Source: Streptomyces lushanensis
Lineage (GTDB): Bacteria; Actinomycetota; Actinomycetes; Streptomycetales; Streptomycetaceae
Assembly (NCBI RefSeq): GCF_001700515.1
Contig: NZ_MAUD01000086.1
Coordinates: 1-64,000 of the forward strand
DNA length: 64,000 bases
Reading direction: 5' to 3'
Shown here: piece by piece, positions 16,699 through 25,772 of the stretch
Position numbering within the stretch: position 1 is the stretch's first letter
Layout of the letters: every line of letters starts with the position of its first letter
Position numbers and translations under genes: made by a program
Notes under the pieces: generated by a model
What the model saw: only the letters and a program-made list of their open reading frames with translations
The model's database searches: none
Told to the model about the DNA's origin: nothing

Positions 16699-17510
16699 TG
16701 ATCCCGATCGACCGTCGCAGAGCACTGCGCGCAGCAGCCGGCGCGGCCGTCACGGGCGCCCTCGCCACCGGCTGTACGGACAGCGCCCCGGGCCCGCCCG
16801 GCTCCGCACGCGTGACGTCCGTACCGCCGCACGGGCACAGTCCCGGCGCAGCCTCGGGACAGGCACGGCCCGCTGACCGCGCCGCGCCGGCGCCACGGCG
16901 GTTCCCCGGGCAGCCCGCCGAGATCGCGCACGGTCCCCGCGACCGCGCCAGGGTCGCGCTCACCTTTCACGGCCAGGGCGATCCCGCCACCGCCACCGCC
17001 GTGCTGACCGAGGCGGAACGCGCCGGGGCCCGGATCACCGTCCTCGCCGTGGGCGGCTGGCTCGACGAGCATCCGCGCCTCGCCCGCCGTGTCCTCGACG
17101 GCGGCCACGATCTCGGCAACCACACCCTGCGCCACACCGACATCTCCTCGATGGACGAGGAGGAGGCGTACGCGGAGATCACCGGCTGCGCCGAGCGGCT
17201 GCGCCGGCTCACCGGCTCCATCGGCACCTGGTTCCGGCCCTCCCGCACCCGGCACGCCACCGCGCTGATCGAGCGGCTCGCCCGGCGGGCCGGGTATCCG
17301 CATGTCCTCTCGTACGACGTCGACTCCCTCGACTTCACCTCGCCCGGCGCATCGGCCGTCGTCCGCACCGTCACCGGGCAGATCCGCAACGGCTCCGTGG
17401 TGAGCCTGCACTTCGGCTACGCGGACACGGTCGCCGCACTGCCCGCCCTCCTCGACGCACTGGAACGCCGCGGCCTGCGCGCGGTGACGACCACGGAGCT
17501 GCTGACCTGA
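16698..17510 (+). CDS. NodB-like polysaccharide deacetylase-family lipoprotein lacking the catalytic DD motif
   Basis: Lipoprotein of 270 residues (lipobox ATGC near residue 22, Pro-rich linker, NodB fold from about residue 85). The family normally removes acetyl groups from cell-wall or exported polysaccharide with a metal site. Here the usual TFDDGP is replaced by TFHGQGD, so the catalytic Asp pair is changed, while the metal-binding GNHTLRH motif (HxxxxH) is kept. FRPSRTRH replaces the usual FRPPYG. Activity is therefore doubtful or altered. The stop overlaps the start of the next gene (TGATG), so they are translated together. Confidence 0.85.
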   Translation: MIPIDRRRALRAAAGAAVTGALATGCTDSAPGPPGSARVTSVPPHGHSPGAASGQARPADRAAPAPRRFPGQPAEIAHGPRDRARVALTFHGQGDPATATAVLTEAERAGARITVLAVGGWLDEHPRLARRVLDGGHDLGNHTLRHTDISSMDEEEAYAEITGCAERLRRLTGSIGTWFRPSRTRHATALIERLARRAGYPHVLSYDVDSLDFTSPGASAVVRTVTGQIRNGSVVSLHFGYADTVAALPALLDALERRGLRAVTTTELLT

Positions 17511-18703
17511 TGCTTCCTCCCCTGCTTCCCCCCATCAGACGGACCGCCGCCCTGCTCGGGGCCGCGGCCCTCGCCCTCCTCGCGAGCTGCGCCGATCCCG
17601 GCGACCGGCGGGACCGGTCGAACGCCACCAAGGCCTCCGCGCGGCCGGCCGTGGCCCGGTCGAGCGCGCCGGCCGGGCTGCCGGGCATGCCGCCGGTCCA
17701 GAACCCGAAGGACATCTACGCCGCCGACCGGCCGGGAATGCTCTCCCCGGTCGTGAGGGGCTTCCCCTCGCGCGTCTATGTCCCCAACACCAACTCCGAC
17801 ACGGTCTCGGTCATCGATCCGGCGACCTACAAGGTCATCGAGACCATCGAGGTCGGCAGACAGCCGCAGCACGTCGTGCCCTCCTGGGACCTCAAGACGC
17901 TCTGGGTCAACAACAACCGCGGCCACACGCTCACACCGATCGACCCGGCCACGGGCAAGGTGGGCGAGCCCGTCGACGTGCACGACCCGTACAACCTCTA
18001 CTTCACGCCCAACGGCAAGTACGCGGTCGTCATGGCCTCGCTCGACCGTCAGCTCGTCTTCCGCGATCCGCACACCATGAAGGTGAAGAAGACCGAGCCG
18101 GTCACCTGCGCGGGAGTCAACCACGCCGACTTCTCGGCGGACGGCCGCTACTTCATCGTCTCGTGCGAGTTCTCCGGTGAGCTGCTGAAGGTCGACACGG
18201 AGCGGATGAAGGTCACGGCCCAGCAGAAGCTGCCGTTCCAGGGCGCGATGCCGCAGGACGTGAAGATCTCGCCGGACGGCAAGACCTTCTACATCGCCGA
18301 CATGATGGCGCACGGCATGTGGGTGCTGGACGGCGAGAAGTTCACCGTCCCGAAGCTGATGGCCACGGGCAAGGGCACCCACGGTCTCTATGTCAGCCGT
18401 GACTCCAAGGTGATGTACGTGTCCAACCGCGGCGAGGGCACCGTCTCGATCTTCGACTTCACCCGGAACCGGCTGACCAAGAAGTGGCGGCTGCCGGACG
18501 GCGGCAGCCCCGACATGGGCGGGGTCTCGGCGGACGGCAAGGTCCTGTGGCTGTCGGGGCGCTACGACTCCGAGGTATACGCGATCGACACGGTCAGCGG
18601 CAAGCAGCTCGCGCGGATCCCGGTGGACGGCGGGCCGCACGGACTCGCGGTCTATCCGCAGCCCGGACGCTACTCGCTGGGGCATACGGGCGTCTTCCGC
18701 TGA
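17510..18703 (+). CDS. YVTN-type beta-propeller lipoprotein
   Basis: Secreted lipoprotein of 397 residues with lipobox LASC near residue 24 and a seven-bladed YVTN/cytochrome D1-like propeller from about residue 80. Repeats such as VYVPNTNSDTVSVIDPAT, MYVSNRGEGTVSIFDF and LWLSGRYDSEVYAIDT are clear. No heme motif is seen, so it is a binding or scaffold propeller rather than a reductase. Coupled by overlap to the NodB-like lipoprotein, which suggests a joint role on the outer face of the membrane or wall. Confidence 0.9.
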   Translation: MLPPLLPPIRRTAALLGAAALALLASCADPGDRRDRSNATKASARPAVARSSAPAGLPGMPPVQNPKDIYAADRPGMLSPVVRGFPSRVYVPNTNSDTVSVIDPATYKVIETIEVGRQPQHVVPSWDLKTLWVNNNRGHTLTPIDPATGKVGEPVDVHDPYNLYFTPNGKYAVVMASLDRQLVFRDPHTMKVKKTEPVTCAGVNHADFSADGRYFIVSCEFSGELLKVDTERMKVTAQQKLPFQGAMPQDVKISPDGKTFYIADMMAHGMWVLDGEKFTVPKLMATGKGTHGLYVSRDSKVMYVSNRGEGTVSIFDFTRNRLTKKWRLPDGGSPDMGGVSADGKVLWLSGRYDSEVYAIDTVSGKQLARIPVDGGPHGLAVYPQPGRYSLGHTGVFR

Positions 18704-18710
18704 GGGTCCC

Positions 18711-18840
18711 GCACCGGAGCGGGTGCCGGGGCCTCGTACCGGGCCGGGTGCCGGAGTCCTGCACTGGACCGGGCGCCGGGTCCCGTACCGGAGCGGATAC
18801 CGGGCCTTGTACCGGGGCCGGGCCGGGTCGCGCGGGCCGG
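18711..18840. repeat. degenerate GC-rich tandem repeats
   Basis: Short imperfect units related to GTACCGGAGCGG / GCACCGGAGCGG recur between the propeller gene and the ADP-ribosyltransferase gene. They contain several possible stems and may serve as a terminator region. No coding signal. Confidence 0.45.
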
Positions 18841-18951
18841 TGCCTGTGCCGGTGTCAACTCGCGCTCCGTTCCCAGCCGTTCGAGGCCGACACGCCCCCA
18901 TTCGGGTGATGGTCCACGGCCCGCCGCCGTACAGCGTGGAGGGTGCTCCTC

Positions 18952-19623
18952 ATGATCACCTCTCGCTCGCGGCAGCGGGCCGCAGCCGTCGCCCTGTCCG
19001 TCGTCGCCGTACTCGTCCCGGTCACCACCACCGAGGCCGCGCCGACCGTTTCCACACCGGCCGTCTCCGCGCCCGCCACCGGCGCGCCCACCCTGACCGG
19101 GCCCACGCTCACCCCGGCCGGCGCCGCCGCCGCCGGACGCTGTCCCGTCGTCACGGACCCGCTGTTCGCCGCCGCGGACCGCAGGGTCGACGTGGACCGG
19201 ATCACTCCGACGCCGTCCTGGCGCACCAACTGCAAGCAGCTCTACCGCGCCGACAGCCGTTCGCCGGAGATCGTCTTCGAGCAGGGCTTCCATCCCAAGG
19301 CGACGCTGGACGGCCAGTACGACGTGGAGAAGTACGTCCTGGTCAACCAGCCCTCGCCGTACGTCTCCACCACCTACGACCACGACCTGTACAAGCAGTG
19401 GTACAAGAGCGGCTACAACTACTACATCGACGCGCCCGGCGGTATCGACGTCAACAGGACCATCGGTGCCACCCACAAATGGGCCGACCAGGAAGAGGTC
19501 GCCTTCCCCGGCGGAATCTCGCGTGAGCTGATCGTCGGTGTCTGCCCGGTCGACAAGCAGAAGAAGACCGAGATCATGACGGAGTGCCTGGACAACCCCC
19601 ACTACAAGCCCTGGCGCGGCTAG
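18952..19623 (+). CDS. secreted Scabin/ScARP-like (pierisin family) ADP-ribosyltransferase
   Basis: Exported enzyme of 223 residues: signal peptide to about residue 30, Ala/Thr/Pro linker to about 60, then a mono-ADP-ribosyltransferase domain. NAD-binding and catalytic elements are in place: R99 in LYRAD, the STT motif at 139-141 and the Q-E-E (QxE) motif at 180-182 in ADQEEVAFPGG. Cysteines at 64, 94, 198 and 212 suggest disulfides. The nearest known relatives, S. coelicolor ScARP (SCO5461) and S. scabies Scabin, modify guanine bases and nucleosides. The ATG at 18952 lies 8 nt after GGAGGG; an upstream GTG inside that site is rejected. Confidence 0.88.
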   Translation: MITSRSRQRAAAVALSVVAVLVPVTTTEAAPTVSTPAVSAPATGAPTLTGPTLTPAGAAAAGRCPVVTDPLFAAADRRVDVDRITPTPSWRTNCKQLYRADSRSPEIVFEQGFHPKATLDGQYDVEKYVLVNQPSPYVSTTYDHDLYKQWYKSGYNYYIDAPGGIDVNRTIGATHKWADQEEVAFPGGISRELIVGVCPVDKQKKTEIMTECLDNPHYKPWRG

Positions 19624-19750
19624 AGGCTGTCCGTTCGGCAGGTGCGGATGCGCGGGCTGCGTCCGGGTGGGGGAACGGGCTGCCTCCCTAGGAGGGAATG
19701 CGAGCCGATAATCTGACCCCGTCAATACGGCACCACGAAGGGGCGGGACA

Positions 19751-19966
19751 GTGGCAGACATCGATGACGCGCGCAAGGCGTTCGACCGGTTCGACGCGGA
19801 CGGCGACGGGCTGATCACGGCGAGCGAGTACAAGAGCGCGATGGCGCAGCTCGGTGACTTCCATGTGACCGAGCCCGTGGCGCAGGCCGTCATCAACGCC
19901 CATGACGCCAACGGCGACGGACTGCTCACCTTCGAGGAGTTCGTGGCCTCCCGCAAGAACGGCTGA
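19751..19966 (+). CDS. EF-hand calcium-binding protein, calmodulin-like
   Basis: Cytoplasmic protein of 71 residues made almost only of two EF hands. The loops DADGDGLITASE and DANGDGLLTFEE have every calcium ligand and the closing Glu. GTG start at 19751 after AAGGGGCGGG. It matches the small calcium-binding protein found at the same place in S. coelicolor (SCO5464, recalled as CalB/CabB), proposed to buffer or sense calcium. No interaction partner is adjacent. Confidence 0.93.
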   Translation: MADIDDARKAFDRFDADGDGLITASEYKSAMAQLGDFHVTEPVAQAVINAHDANGDGLLTFEEFVASRKNG

Positions 19967-20069
19967 CCCGGGGGCGGAGGAGCGGGTCCCGGACCGTGCC
20001 GGTCCGGGAGGTCGCGCGTTCGCTCCGGTCGCGTTGCCGCACGGCTCACCCGGAAGCGATGATCAAACG

Positions 20070-21032
20070 GTGACACTTCCGGGTCCGTCCGCCGATGACA
20101 CCAGCGGCCCCCCGGGGCGCAGGACCGCCGTCAACGCGGGCCTGCTCGCCGGGGCGGCCCTGTTCGCCGTACTCGTCGCGGTGCTCGCCGCGCTCGGCGC
20201 CGGCCTGGCCGGGCGCGGCACCGGTGAGCTGCGAATACCGGGCGCGGGCGGCACCACGGCGCTCCGTGTCACCGTGCTCGCCGCTCTCGCGCTCCAGCTC
20301 GGTGAGCTGGCCGGTGCCCGGCTCGCCCGCGCCGGACCGGCCCCACGCGGCTGGGCGCTTCCCGCAGCCCTGACCGGCGCCGCCGCCTCCGCGGCGCAGA
20401 TCGCCCTGCTGGCCGCCGTCAGCGGACTCGGCGTCACCACGGTGTACGGGACCGTGGAGGGCCGGCTTCTGCTCGCCATGGCCAACGGCTTTCTGCTCGC
20501 CGCGGGCTGCGTGGCGATGAACCGCCCGTCCTGGGCCCTGGCCCCGCTGGCCGTGGTCGTCGGCGCGGAGGCGATGCGGGCGCACCCGGAGCCGTACACC
20601 CCGGTGATCGGCATCGCGCTGACCGTCGTCCATCTCACCGCGGCCTCGCTGTGGACCGGCGGTCTGCTGTACGTCCTCCGTACGGCGTGGCTGCGGCGCG
20701 CCGATCCGGCCGGCGCCAGGGCGGTGCTGGCCCGCTACGCCCGTCTCGCCGGGTGGCTCTTCGCGGCGCTGGCCGCCACCGGCACCCTCTCCACCGTGCG
20801 CAGGCTTCCCGCCGATGTCGTCCTCACCACCGCGTACGGCCGTGTCCTGATCGCCAAACTCGTCCTGGTCGCGGTGGTGAGCGCCCTGGCCCTGACCGCC
20901 CGCCACCGGCTGCGCCACGACCGGGACGCCGGCCCTCCCGCCCGTGCCGAGCTGGCTCTGCTGGCCGTGGTCGTCGTGCTCTCGGCGATCCTGACGGTCG
21001 TTCCCGATCCGCACTGGCTCAGCGTCCGCTGA
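20070..21032 (+). CDS. CopD-like polytopic membrane protein
   Basis: Membrane protein of about 320 residues with eight hydrophobic segments. The C-terminal half fits the copper-resistance CopD domain: a helix with VVHLTAASLWTGGLLYVL, then RYARLAGWLFAALAATGTLS and YGRVLIAKLVLVAVV. The N-terminal segments (about 25-150) are Ala/Leu-rich with no recognisable motif. A CopC partner is absent, so copper uptake is only a family-level guess. The GTG at 20070 is chosen because the frame upstream crosses a region without coding features. Confidence 0.8.
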   Translation: MTLPGPSADDTSGPPGRRTAVNAGLLAGAALFAVLVAVLAALGAGLAGRGTGELRIPGAGGTTALRVTVLAALALQLGELAGARLARAGPAPRGWALPAALTGAAASAAQIALLAAVSGLGVTTVYGTVEGRLLLAMANGFLLAAGCVAMNRPSWALAPLAVVVGAEAMRAHPEPYTPVIGIALTVVHLTAASLWTGGLLYVLRTAWLRRADPAGARAVLARYARLAGWLFAALAATGTLSTVRRLPADVVLTTAYGRVLIAKLVLVAVVSALALTARHRLRHDRDAGPPARAELALLAVVVVLSAILTVVPDPHWLSVR

Positions 21033-21138
21033 GATCCGGCCCCGCCGGCCCTCTCATGAGGCGCGGGCCGCCCGTCTGGGTAACCATGGGGGAGAAGCAG
21101 GTCATAGGCCCCTGCCAGAGCCTTGTCGGGAGGCCCCG

Positions 21139-21372
21139 ATGGACGACTATCCGGAGAGTTACGAGCTGGTGTTCCAGGCATCCGCCGTGGAGGACGACGT
21201 GGTGATCGTCCGGCGGACCGCGGAGGCCGGCGCCGGCGGATTCCCGGTCTACGTGGACGAGACCGGAATCGTCCGCGCGGAGATCAGCGACCGGGGAGAG
21301 GTCCGCATGCTCGCCAGCGGCGGACACCAGGAGCTCGGAGCGCCCATGCTGGTGCGCTCGCTCAGCTCCTGA
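21139..21372 (+). CDS. small DUF6296-like protein
   Basis: Protein of 77 residues, no signal or membrane segment. The conserved core VYVDETGIVRAEISDRGEVR looks like the small actinomycete family I recall as DUF6296; no function is known. ATG at 21139 with GGGAGG 5-10 nt upstream. It stands between the CopD-like gene and the convergent amidase. Confidence 0.75.
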   Translation: MDDYPESYELVFQASAVEDDVVIVRRTAEAGAGGFPVYVDETGIVRAEISDRGEVRMLASGGHQELGAPMLVRSLSS

Positions 21373-21470
21373 CGCCGCGGCCCCGACCTCGCGTTCCCGG
21401 TTCCCGCGTTCCCGGACCGGATGCCCCGGAGGGAGGGCATCCGGTCCGCCGCCGGAACCGTCCGGTGGCC

Positions 21471-23105
21471 TCAGGGCGCGCAGGACTCCCCGAAGCCGGT
21501 GAGAGCCGTGCAGCGGTAGGCCGCCGGATTGATCACCGACGGCGGCCGGCGCAGCTTCGTGGCCTGCTCGTAGTCGTAGGCGTAACCGACGAGGGTGGGC
21601 TCGCTCCAGGCCCGGCCGAGGAACGAGACGCTGAACGGCCGCCGGTTGGCGGCCTGATAGCCGGCCGGCACGCTGACGGAGGGATATCCCGCCTTCGCGC
21701 CGATGCCCGCGCTGCCGCTGTTGGCGAACAGCAGCGCCGTCAGGTCGTTGTCCTTCATGACTGCGTCGATACGGTCCTTGCTGTCGGCGAGGTCCTGTGC
21801 GCGGTTCGCCCGGTAGAGGGCGGTGTCCGCGCTGTCCGGGGAGAGGTCCTTGGCCTGGGAGGTGAGCGCGTTGACCTGTCCGAACTTCAGCGCGTCGGAG
21901 GCGTGCGCGCTGTTGTAGGCGATGATGTCGGCGAGGCTCTTCATCGGCGCCTTCCTCGGCAGCCTGGCCAGATACGCGTTCAGATCACGCTTGAACTCGT
22001 AGGACAGGACGGTCGAGCTGTGGCCCGAGGTGTCCAGGGCGACATCGACGAGCGTCGCGCCCTGGTCGCGCAGAGCGGTGACGGCCGCGTCCCAGAGGGC
22101 GCGGTTGTCCGTTCCCGCCGCCGGTATCTGGCTCGCGACGACGCCGATACGGGCTCCTCGCAGCGCGGTCGTGGAGAGGTCCCCGCTGAAGTCGTGCCCG
22201 ACGAGCGGATTGGCGGCGGTGACCGGGTCCTCCCGGTCCTTCCCGTCCAGGGCGGTGAGCGTGGCCGCCGCGTCGGCGACCGTACGGGTGAGCGGTCCCG
22301 CGGTGTCCTGGCTGGCGGCTATCGGCACGATGCCCGTACGGCTGGCCAGCCCCACCGTCGGCTTGATGCCGACCACGGAGTTGGAGTACGCCGGGCTGAG
22401 GATGGAGCCGGAGGTCTCGGTGCCGACGGTGACGGCGCCGAGGCCGGCCGACGCCGCCACGCCCGAACCGGCGCTGGAGCCGCTCGGGGACTGGCTTCCG
22501 TCGTAGGCGTTGAGCACCTGCCCGCCCAGCGAGCTGTAGCCGCCGGGCATCCCGGACGTCAGATAGTTGGCGAACTCGGTGAGATTGGCCTTGCCGAGGA
22601 TGACCGCGCCCGCCCTGCGCAACTGCGCGACGATCGGCGCGTCCTTGGCGGGGTACGAGTCGGCGAGTGCCACGGATCCCGCGGTGGTCGGCATTCCCGC
22701 GACATCGATGTTGTCCTTGACGACGACCGGTATGCCGAGGAGCGGGCCGTGCGGGCCCCTGCCGCGCCGTGCCCTGTCGGCGGCGGCGGCCTCCTTCATG
22801 GCGTCGGGATTGACGGAACGTACGGCGTTGAGCGAGGGGCCCTGGGAGTTGAGGGCCCGGATCCGCTCCAGATAGGCCTCGGTGAGCCTGGTGCTGGAGA
22901 GCTTGCCGGAGTCGAGGAGACCGTTCAGCTCGGCGACGCTCGCGGTTTCGAGGTCGACGGAGAGCGGTCTCTCGGGGCGGTGGGCGGTCGCGTCGGCTCT
23001 GGACATGGTCACCGAGGCGGTGCCGGCGACCATCAGCGCGGCGGTGGCGAGGGCTATGGCGTGACGTCGGCGGAACGCCGTGCGCGCCGGGGAGTTGGCG
23101 TCGAT
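21471..23105 (-). CDS. secreted amidase-signature hydrolase, probable non-canonical ATC start
   Basis: Amidase-signature serine hydrolase of about 545 residues with a secretion signal (basic FRRRH then [17 protein letters not shown]). The Ser-cisSer-Lys triad is intact: the Lys in [10 protein letters not shown], serines in [11 protein letters not shown] and GTETSGSIL. It hydrolyses an amide bond outside the cell; the substrate is unknown. No ATG, GTG or TTG stands in frame between the upstream region and the signal peptide. An AAGGAG (23112-23117) is followed after 6 nt by ATC at 23105, which I take as the start; ACG at 23108 is an alternative. An upstream start near 23354 would add 83 residues unlike any secretion signal. 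Confidence 0.85.
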   Translation of the reverse strand: MDANSPARTAFRRRHAIALATAALMVAGTASVTMSRADATAHRPERPLSVDLETASVAELNGLLDSGKLSSTRLTEAYLERIRALNSQGPSLNAVRSVNPDAMKEAAAADRARRGRGPHGPLLGIPVVVKDNIDVAGMPTTAGSVALADSYPAKDAPIVAQLRRAGAVILGKANLTEFANYLTSGMPGGYSSLGGQVLNAYDGSQSPSGSSAGSGVAASAGLGAVTVGTETSGSILSPAYSNSVVGIKPTVGLASRTGIVPIAASQDTAGPLTRTVADAAATLTALDGKDREDPVTAANPLVGHDFSGDLSTTALRGARIGVVASQIPAAGTDNRALWDAAVTALRDQGATLVDVALDTSGHSSTVLSYEFKRDLNAYLARLPRKAPMKSLADIIAYNSAHASDALKFGQVNALTSQAKDLSPDSADTALYRANRAQDLADSKDRIDAVMKDNDLTALLFANSGSAGIGAKAGYPSVSVPAGYQAANRRPFSVSFLGRAWSEPTLVGYAYDYEQATKLRRPPSVINPAAYRCTALTGFGESCAP

Positions 23106-23434
23106 CGTGGGCTCCTTGCGAGGCGTTGCAAACCTTTGACCTGAGCATGGAAACGGCGATCTTTGTCCGGCGCATATCGGCGTGATGTCGGTCGAGTTGC
23201 CATCAGCGCACCTGGATCGGGTGAAGGGCCGACGGGCGAATCGGTGCGGTGGCGGGGCGGTCGGTGGCGGCCGTCGCGTGGCCGCTCGGCGGGGCCGACC
23301 GTAAGGTGGTCGCACGGGCGGTGCACCGGGTGGTCCACCCGATGATCCGGCCACCGCTCCTCACGGTTCAATCATTCATTCGTTCTGGCCCCATTCGATG
23401 GTGCACGTGCACGTCCTGGAGTCCTGGAGACGAC

Positions 23435-23908
23435 ATGACTTCTGAACAGCGCCCTCCGTTTCCTCCCTTCGACGAAAAGACGGCTGTCGAGAAAGTCCGG
23501 GGAGCGGAGGACGGATGGAACTCCCGCGACCCGGCCAAGGTCGCGTTGTCGTATACGGTCGACTCCGTCTGGCGCAACCGGGCCGAGTTTCCCACCGGCC
23601 GTGACGAGATCATCGCCTTCCTCACCCGCAAGTGGCAGAAGGAGCTGGACTACCGGCTCATCAAGGAACTCTGGGCCTACGGCGGGGACCGTATCGCCGT
23701 GCGCTTCGCCTACGAATGGCACGACGACTCCGGGAACTGGTTCCGCTCGTACGGAAACGAGAACTGGGAATTCGACGGCGACGGACTGATGCACCATCGC
23801 CACGCGAGCATCAACGACCTTCCCATCGAGGAATCGGAGCGCAAGTACCACTGGCCACTGGGGCGGCGCCCGGACGACCACCCGGGGCTGAGCGAGCTGG
23901 GCCTCTGA
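23435..23908 (+). CDS. DUF1348/NTF2-like protein
   Basis: Cytoplasmic protein of 157 residues with the DUF1348 (SnoaL/NTF2-like) fold: [49 protein letters not shown] and a C-terminal [13 protein letters not shown]. Family members are small cone-shaped barrels that bind hydrophobic ligands, but the function is not established. ATG at 23435 with GGAG about 5 nt upstream; the longer open frame reaching upstream to 23249 lacks a binding site. Confidence 0.9.
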   Translation: MTSEQRPPFPPFDEKTAVEKVRGAEDGWNSRDPAKVALSYTVDSVWRNRAEFPTGRDEIIAFLTRKWQKELDYRLIKELWAYGGDRIAVRFAYEWHDDSGNWFRSYGNENWEFDGDGLMHHRHASINDLPIEESERKYHWPLGRRPDDHPGLSELGL

Positions 23909-23924
23909 CCTGGGCCTCGTGGGC

Positions 23925-24050
23925 TGGAGTTCCCGGGCCGAAGGTCCGGGGCCGAAGTCCGGGGCCGGGATTTCGAGGCCGAAGTCGAGGTCCGGGGTCG
24001 GGGTTCCGGGGCCGAAGTCCGAGCACGGGGTCGGGGTTTTCGCGCCGGTC
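23925..24050. repeat. imperfect tandem repeats, GGGGCCGAAGTCC type
   Basis: Four to five copies of a unit like GGGGCCGAAGTCCG lie between the convergent DUF1348 and STAS genes. They could form a joint terminator. The units resemble half of the DevR-type motif described elsewhere but lie at gene ends, so I treat them as low-complexity repeats. Confidence 0.5.
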
Positions 24051-24069
24051 GGGCGTGGCCGACGCGGGC

Positions 24070-24426
24070 TCAGACCTCACGGGGCACGGTCGGATCGCTG
24101 TCGACCACATCGAAGACACCCAGCAGACCGGCGAACCGCATTGTTCTGGTGATGGCCGGATCGGTGACGACCAGCGCCAGCCTGCCGTCGCGTTCCTGTA
24201 TACGGCGACGTGCCCGGCAAAGGACCGAAAGCCCGCTGCAGTCGATGAATTCCACCTGCTGGAGGTCGATCACCACATCGGGCTCCTGGTCGGTGGTCAG
24301 CGAGTCGAGATGGTCGCTTATGCCCGGGGCGGTCAGCATGTCGATCTCTCCGCGCAGTTCCACCACGACGGTCCTGCCCACGACTCTGGTGCGCGGGCGA
24401 TTCCGCCACTCGTCCGACATGACCAT
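24070..24426 (-). CDS. STAS-domain anti-sigma factor antagonist
   Basis: Single STAS domain, 118 residues, cytoplasmic. The phosphorylation-site region is VEFIDCSGLSVL, with Ser as likely phospho-acceptor for an RsbW-type kinase. When unphosphorylated such proteins bind the kinase and free a sigma factor. The ATG at 24426 lies 9 nt after GGAGG. It is the outermost gene of the stress cluster, 113 bp downstream of the universal stress protein, with its own DevR-like palindrome about 93-107 bp upstream. Confidence 0.92.
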   Translation of the reverse strand: MVMSDEWRNRPRTRVVGRTVVVELRGEIDMLTAPGISDHLDSLTTDQEPDVVIDLQQVEFIDCSGLSVLCRARRRIQERDGRLALVVTDPAITRTMRFAGLLGVFDVVDSDPTVPREV

Positions 24427-24518
24427 CACTTGTTGCCTCCGACCGCGTCTTTCTGGGACACCGTCCATCCAACGGTGTCGCCCCCGGCCGGCGAGAGTGC
24501 CGACCGGCCCATGGAGGC

Positions 24519-24533
24519 GGGACGACCAGTCCT
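24519..24533. promoter_or_regulatory. candidate DevR/DosR-type site, STAS gene
   Basis: GGGAC-N5-GTCC-type palindrome in the short gap between the universal stress protein stop and the STAS start, 93-107 bp upstream of the latter. It resembles the GGGAC...GTCCC core of the mycobacterial DosR box more than the other sites in this cluster do. Confidence 0.4.
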
Positions 24534-24539
24534 GACCGT

Positions 24540-25442
24540 TCAGTCCGTGGCAGGGACCACCGTGACCGGACAGGCCGCGTGATGCAGCAGCGCGTGCTGG
24601 AGACGGCTGAGGCGGGGGCCGAGGGCCGGATGCCGCCGCTTCGCCCCGACGACCAGCAGATCGGCACTCGCCGTCTCGTCGAGGAGCGTCCGGCGCGCCG
24701 TGCCCTCCACGAGCCTTCGCCGGAGGACGACGTCCGGGAATTCGCCGTCGACGACGGCCAGGGCCCGGTCGATGGACGCGTCCGCCTGCCGCCGGTACTC
24801 CCTCGCCGGGTCCCCGTGGGCCGTCCGGCCCTCGTCGGCCCGCGGGTCCTGCGGGTGCGGCAGGTTCTTGTGGACCGGGCGGCGCCAGGCCCGTACGGCC
24901 ACCAGCTCGCAGTCCCGCCACCGGGCCTCGCGGAAGGCGAAGCGGGTGGCGTCGGCGCCGCCGACGGGACCGCCGACACCGAGGACCACGCGCCGGCGGG
25001 CCGCCCGCCGGTTCGGCTCCTCGCCGCGGACGACGGTCACGGGACAGCGCGCCCTGGCGGCGACGGCCAGGCTCACCGATCCCAGGAGCATGCCCGCGAC
25101 CGGACCGTGTCCGCGCGGGCCCAGCACCAGGAGTGTCGCCTCCCGCGCCTCTCTCAGCAGCACCGTCACCGGGTCCTCCGGCTCGATGGCGGTGGAGACC
25201 TTCACCTCGGGGGCGAGCAGGTTCGCGCGCTCCTCGGCCGCGGCGACGAGGTTCTCCGCCCGTATCTGCTCGGCAGGGCGGTCGGCGCCGAGCCTCGGCC
25301 GCACTCCTTCGTAGTGCTCCCACAGGGAGGCATGGACCAGCCGCAGCGGCAGACCGGAGCGCCCGGCCTCGGCCGCCGCCCAGTCGACCGCCCGCGTGCC
25401 GCCTTCCGATCCGTCCACTCCCACGACCAGAGGAAGCTCCAT
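24540..25442 (-). CDS. tandem-domain universal stress protein
   Basis: Two UspA domains in 300 residues. The first (about 1-145) has the ATP-binding pattern G-2x-G-9x-GS in GPRGHGPVAGMLLGSVS. In the second (about 155-300) the same region reads GAKRRHPALGPRLSRLQ and has lost the glycines, so only one domain should bind ATP. Proteins of this layout are typical members of the mycobacterial DosR and Streptomyces OsdR dormancy regulons. ATG at 25442 follows AGGGAGGT; a GTG inside that site is rejected. Divergent from the alcohol dehydrogenase gene. Confidence 0.93.
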   Translation of the reverse strand: MELPLVVGVDGSEGGTRAVDWAAAEAGRSGLPLRLVHASLWEHYEGVRPRLGADRPAEQIRAENLVAAAEERANLLAPEVKVSTAIEPEDPVTVLLREAREATLLVLGPRGHGPVAGMLLGSVSLAVAARARCPVTVVRGEEPNRRAARRRVVLGVGGPVGGADATRFAFREARWRDCELVAVRAWRRPVHKNLPHPQDPRADEGRTAHGDPAREYRRQADASIDRALAVVDGEFPDVVLRRRLVEGTARRTLLDETASADLLVVGAKRRHPALGPRLSRLQHALLHHAACPVTVVPATD

Positions 25443-25772
25443 CGCTCCCACCTCCCTTTCTCGCCCTTCCTGCTCGCCCGCCCTCCCTCAAGCGTGACTC
25501 GCCCGGGCCCGGGGGGCCTGGGAGGCCCGAGAGGTCTGAGGGGCCCGAAGGACCCGGGAGGCCGGACCGGGGGCCGCCCGGGAGGCCGGACCGGGGCCCC
25601 GTCCGCGCGGCCGGGGCCGGACGGGCCGCCGGGCCCTCGTACGGGAACCGGTCGGCCCATGCGCGGGCCGGGAACACCGCCGCAGGCTGGGCGTAAGGAG
25701 AGCGGGACCGACGGGCCACCACCGGCCCGCGCGTGGCCCCCGCGCGGACGGACCAGCGAGGAGATGCACGTC
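25443..25772. other. divergent control region, universal stress protein / alcohol dehydrogenase
   Basis: 330 bp extremely G+C-rich region with no gene. It holds the candidate regulator site at 25540-25556, a weaker look-alike near 25613-25628 and several repeats of the type GGGAGGCCGGACCGGGG. It must contain promoters for both flanking genes. Confidence 0.6.
25540..25556. promoter_or_regulatory. candidate DevR/OsdR-type site, universal stress protein gene
   Basis: GGGGCCCGAAGGACCC fits GGGCC-N4-GG-N-CCC, 98-114 bp upstream of the universal stress protein start and about 220 bp upstream of the dehydrogenase. The region is very GC-rich, so chance matches are possible. Confidence 0.4.

Noticed and set aside
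23925..24050. GGGCCGAAGGTCC-like units as further DevR-type sites
   Set aside because: They are part of a short low-complexity repeat at the ends of two convergent genes, not in a promoter.
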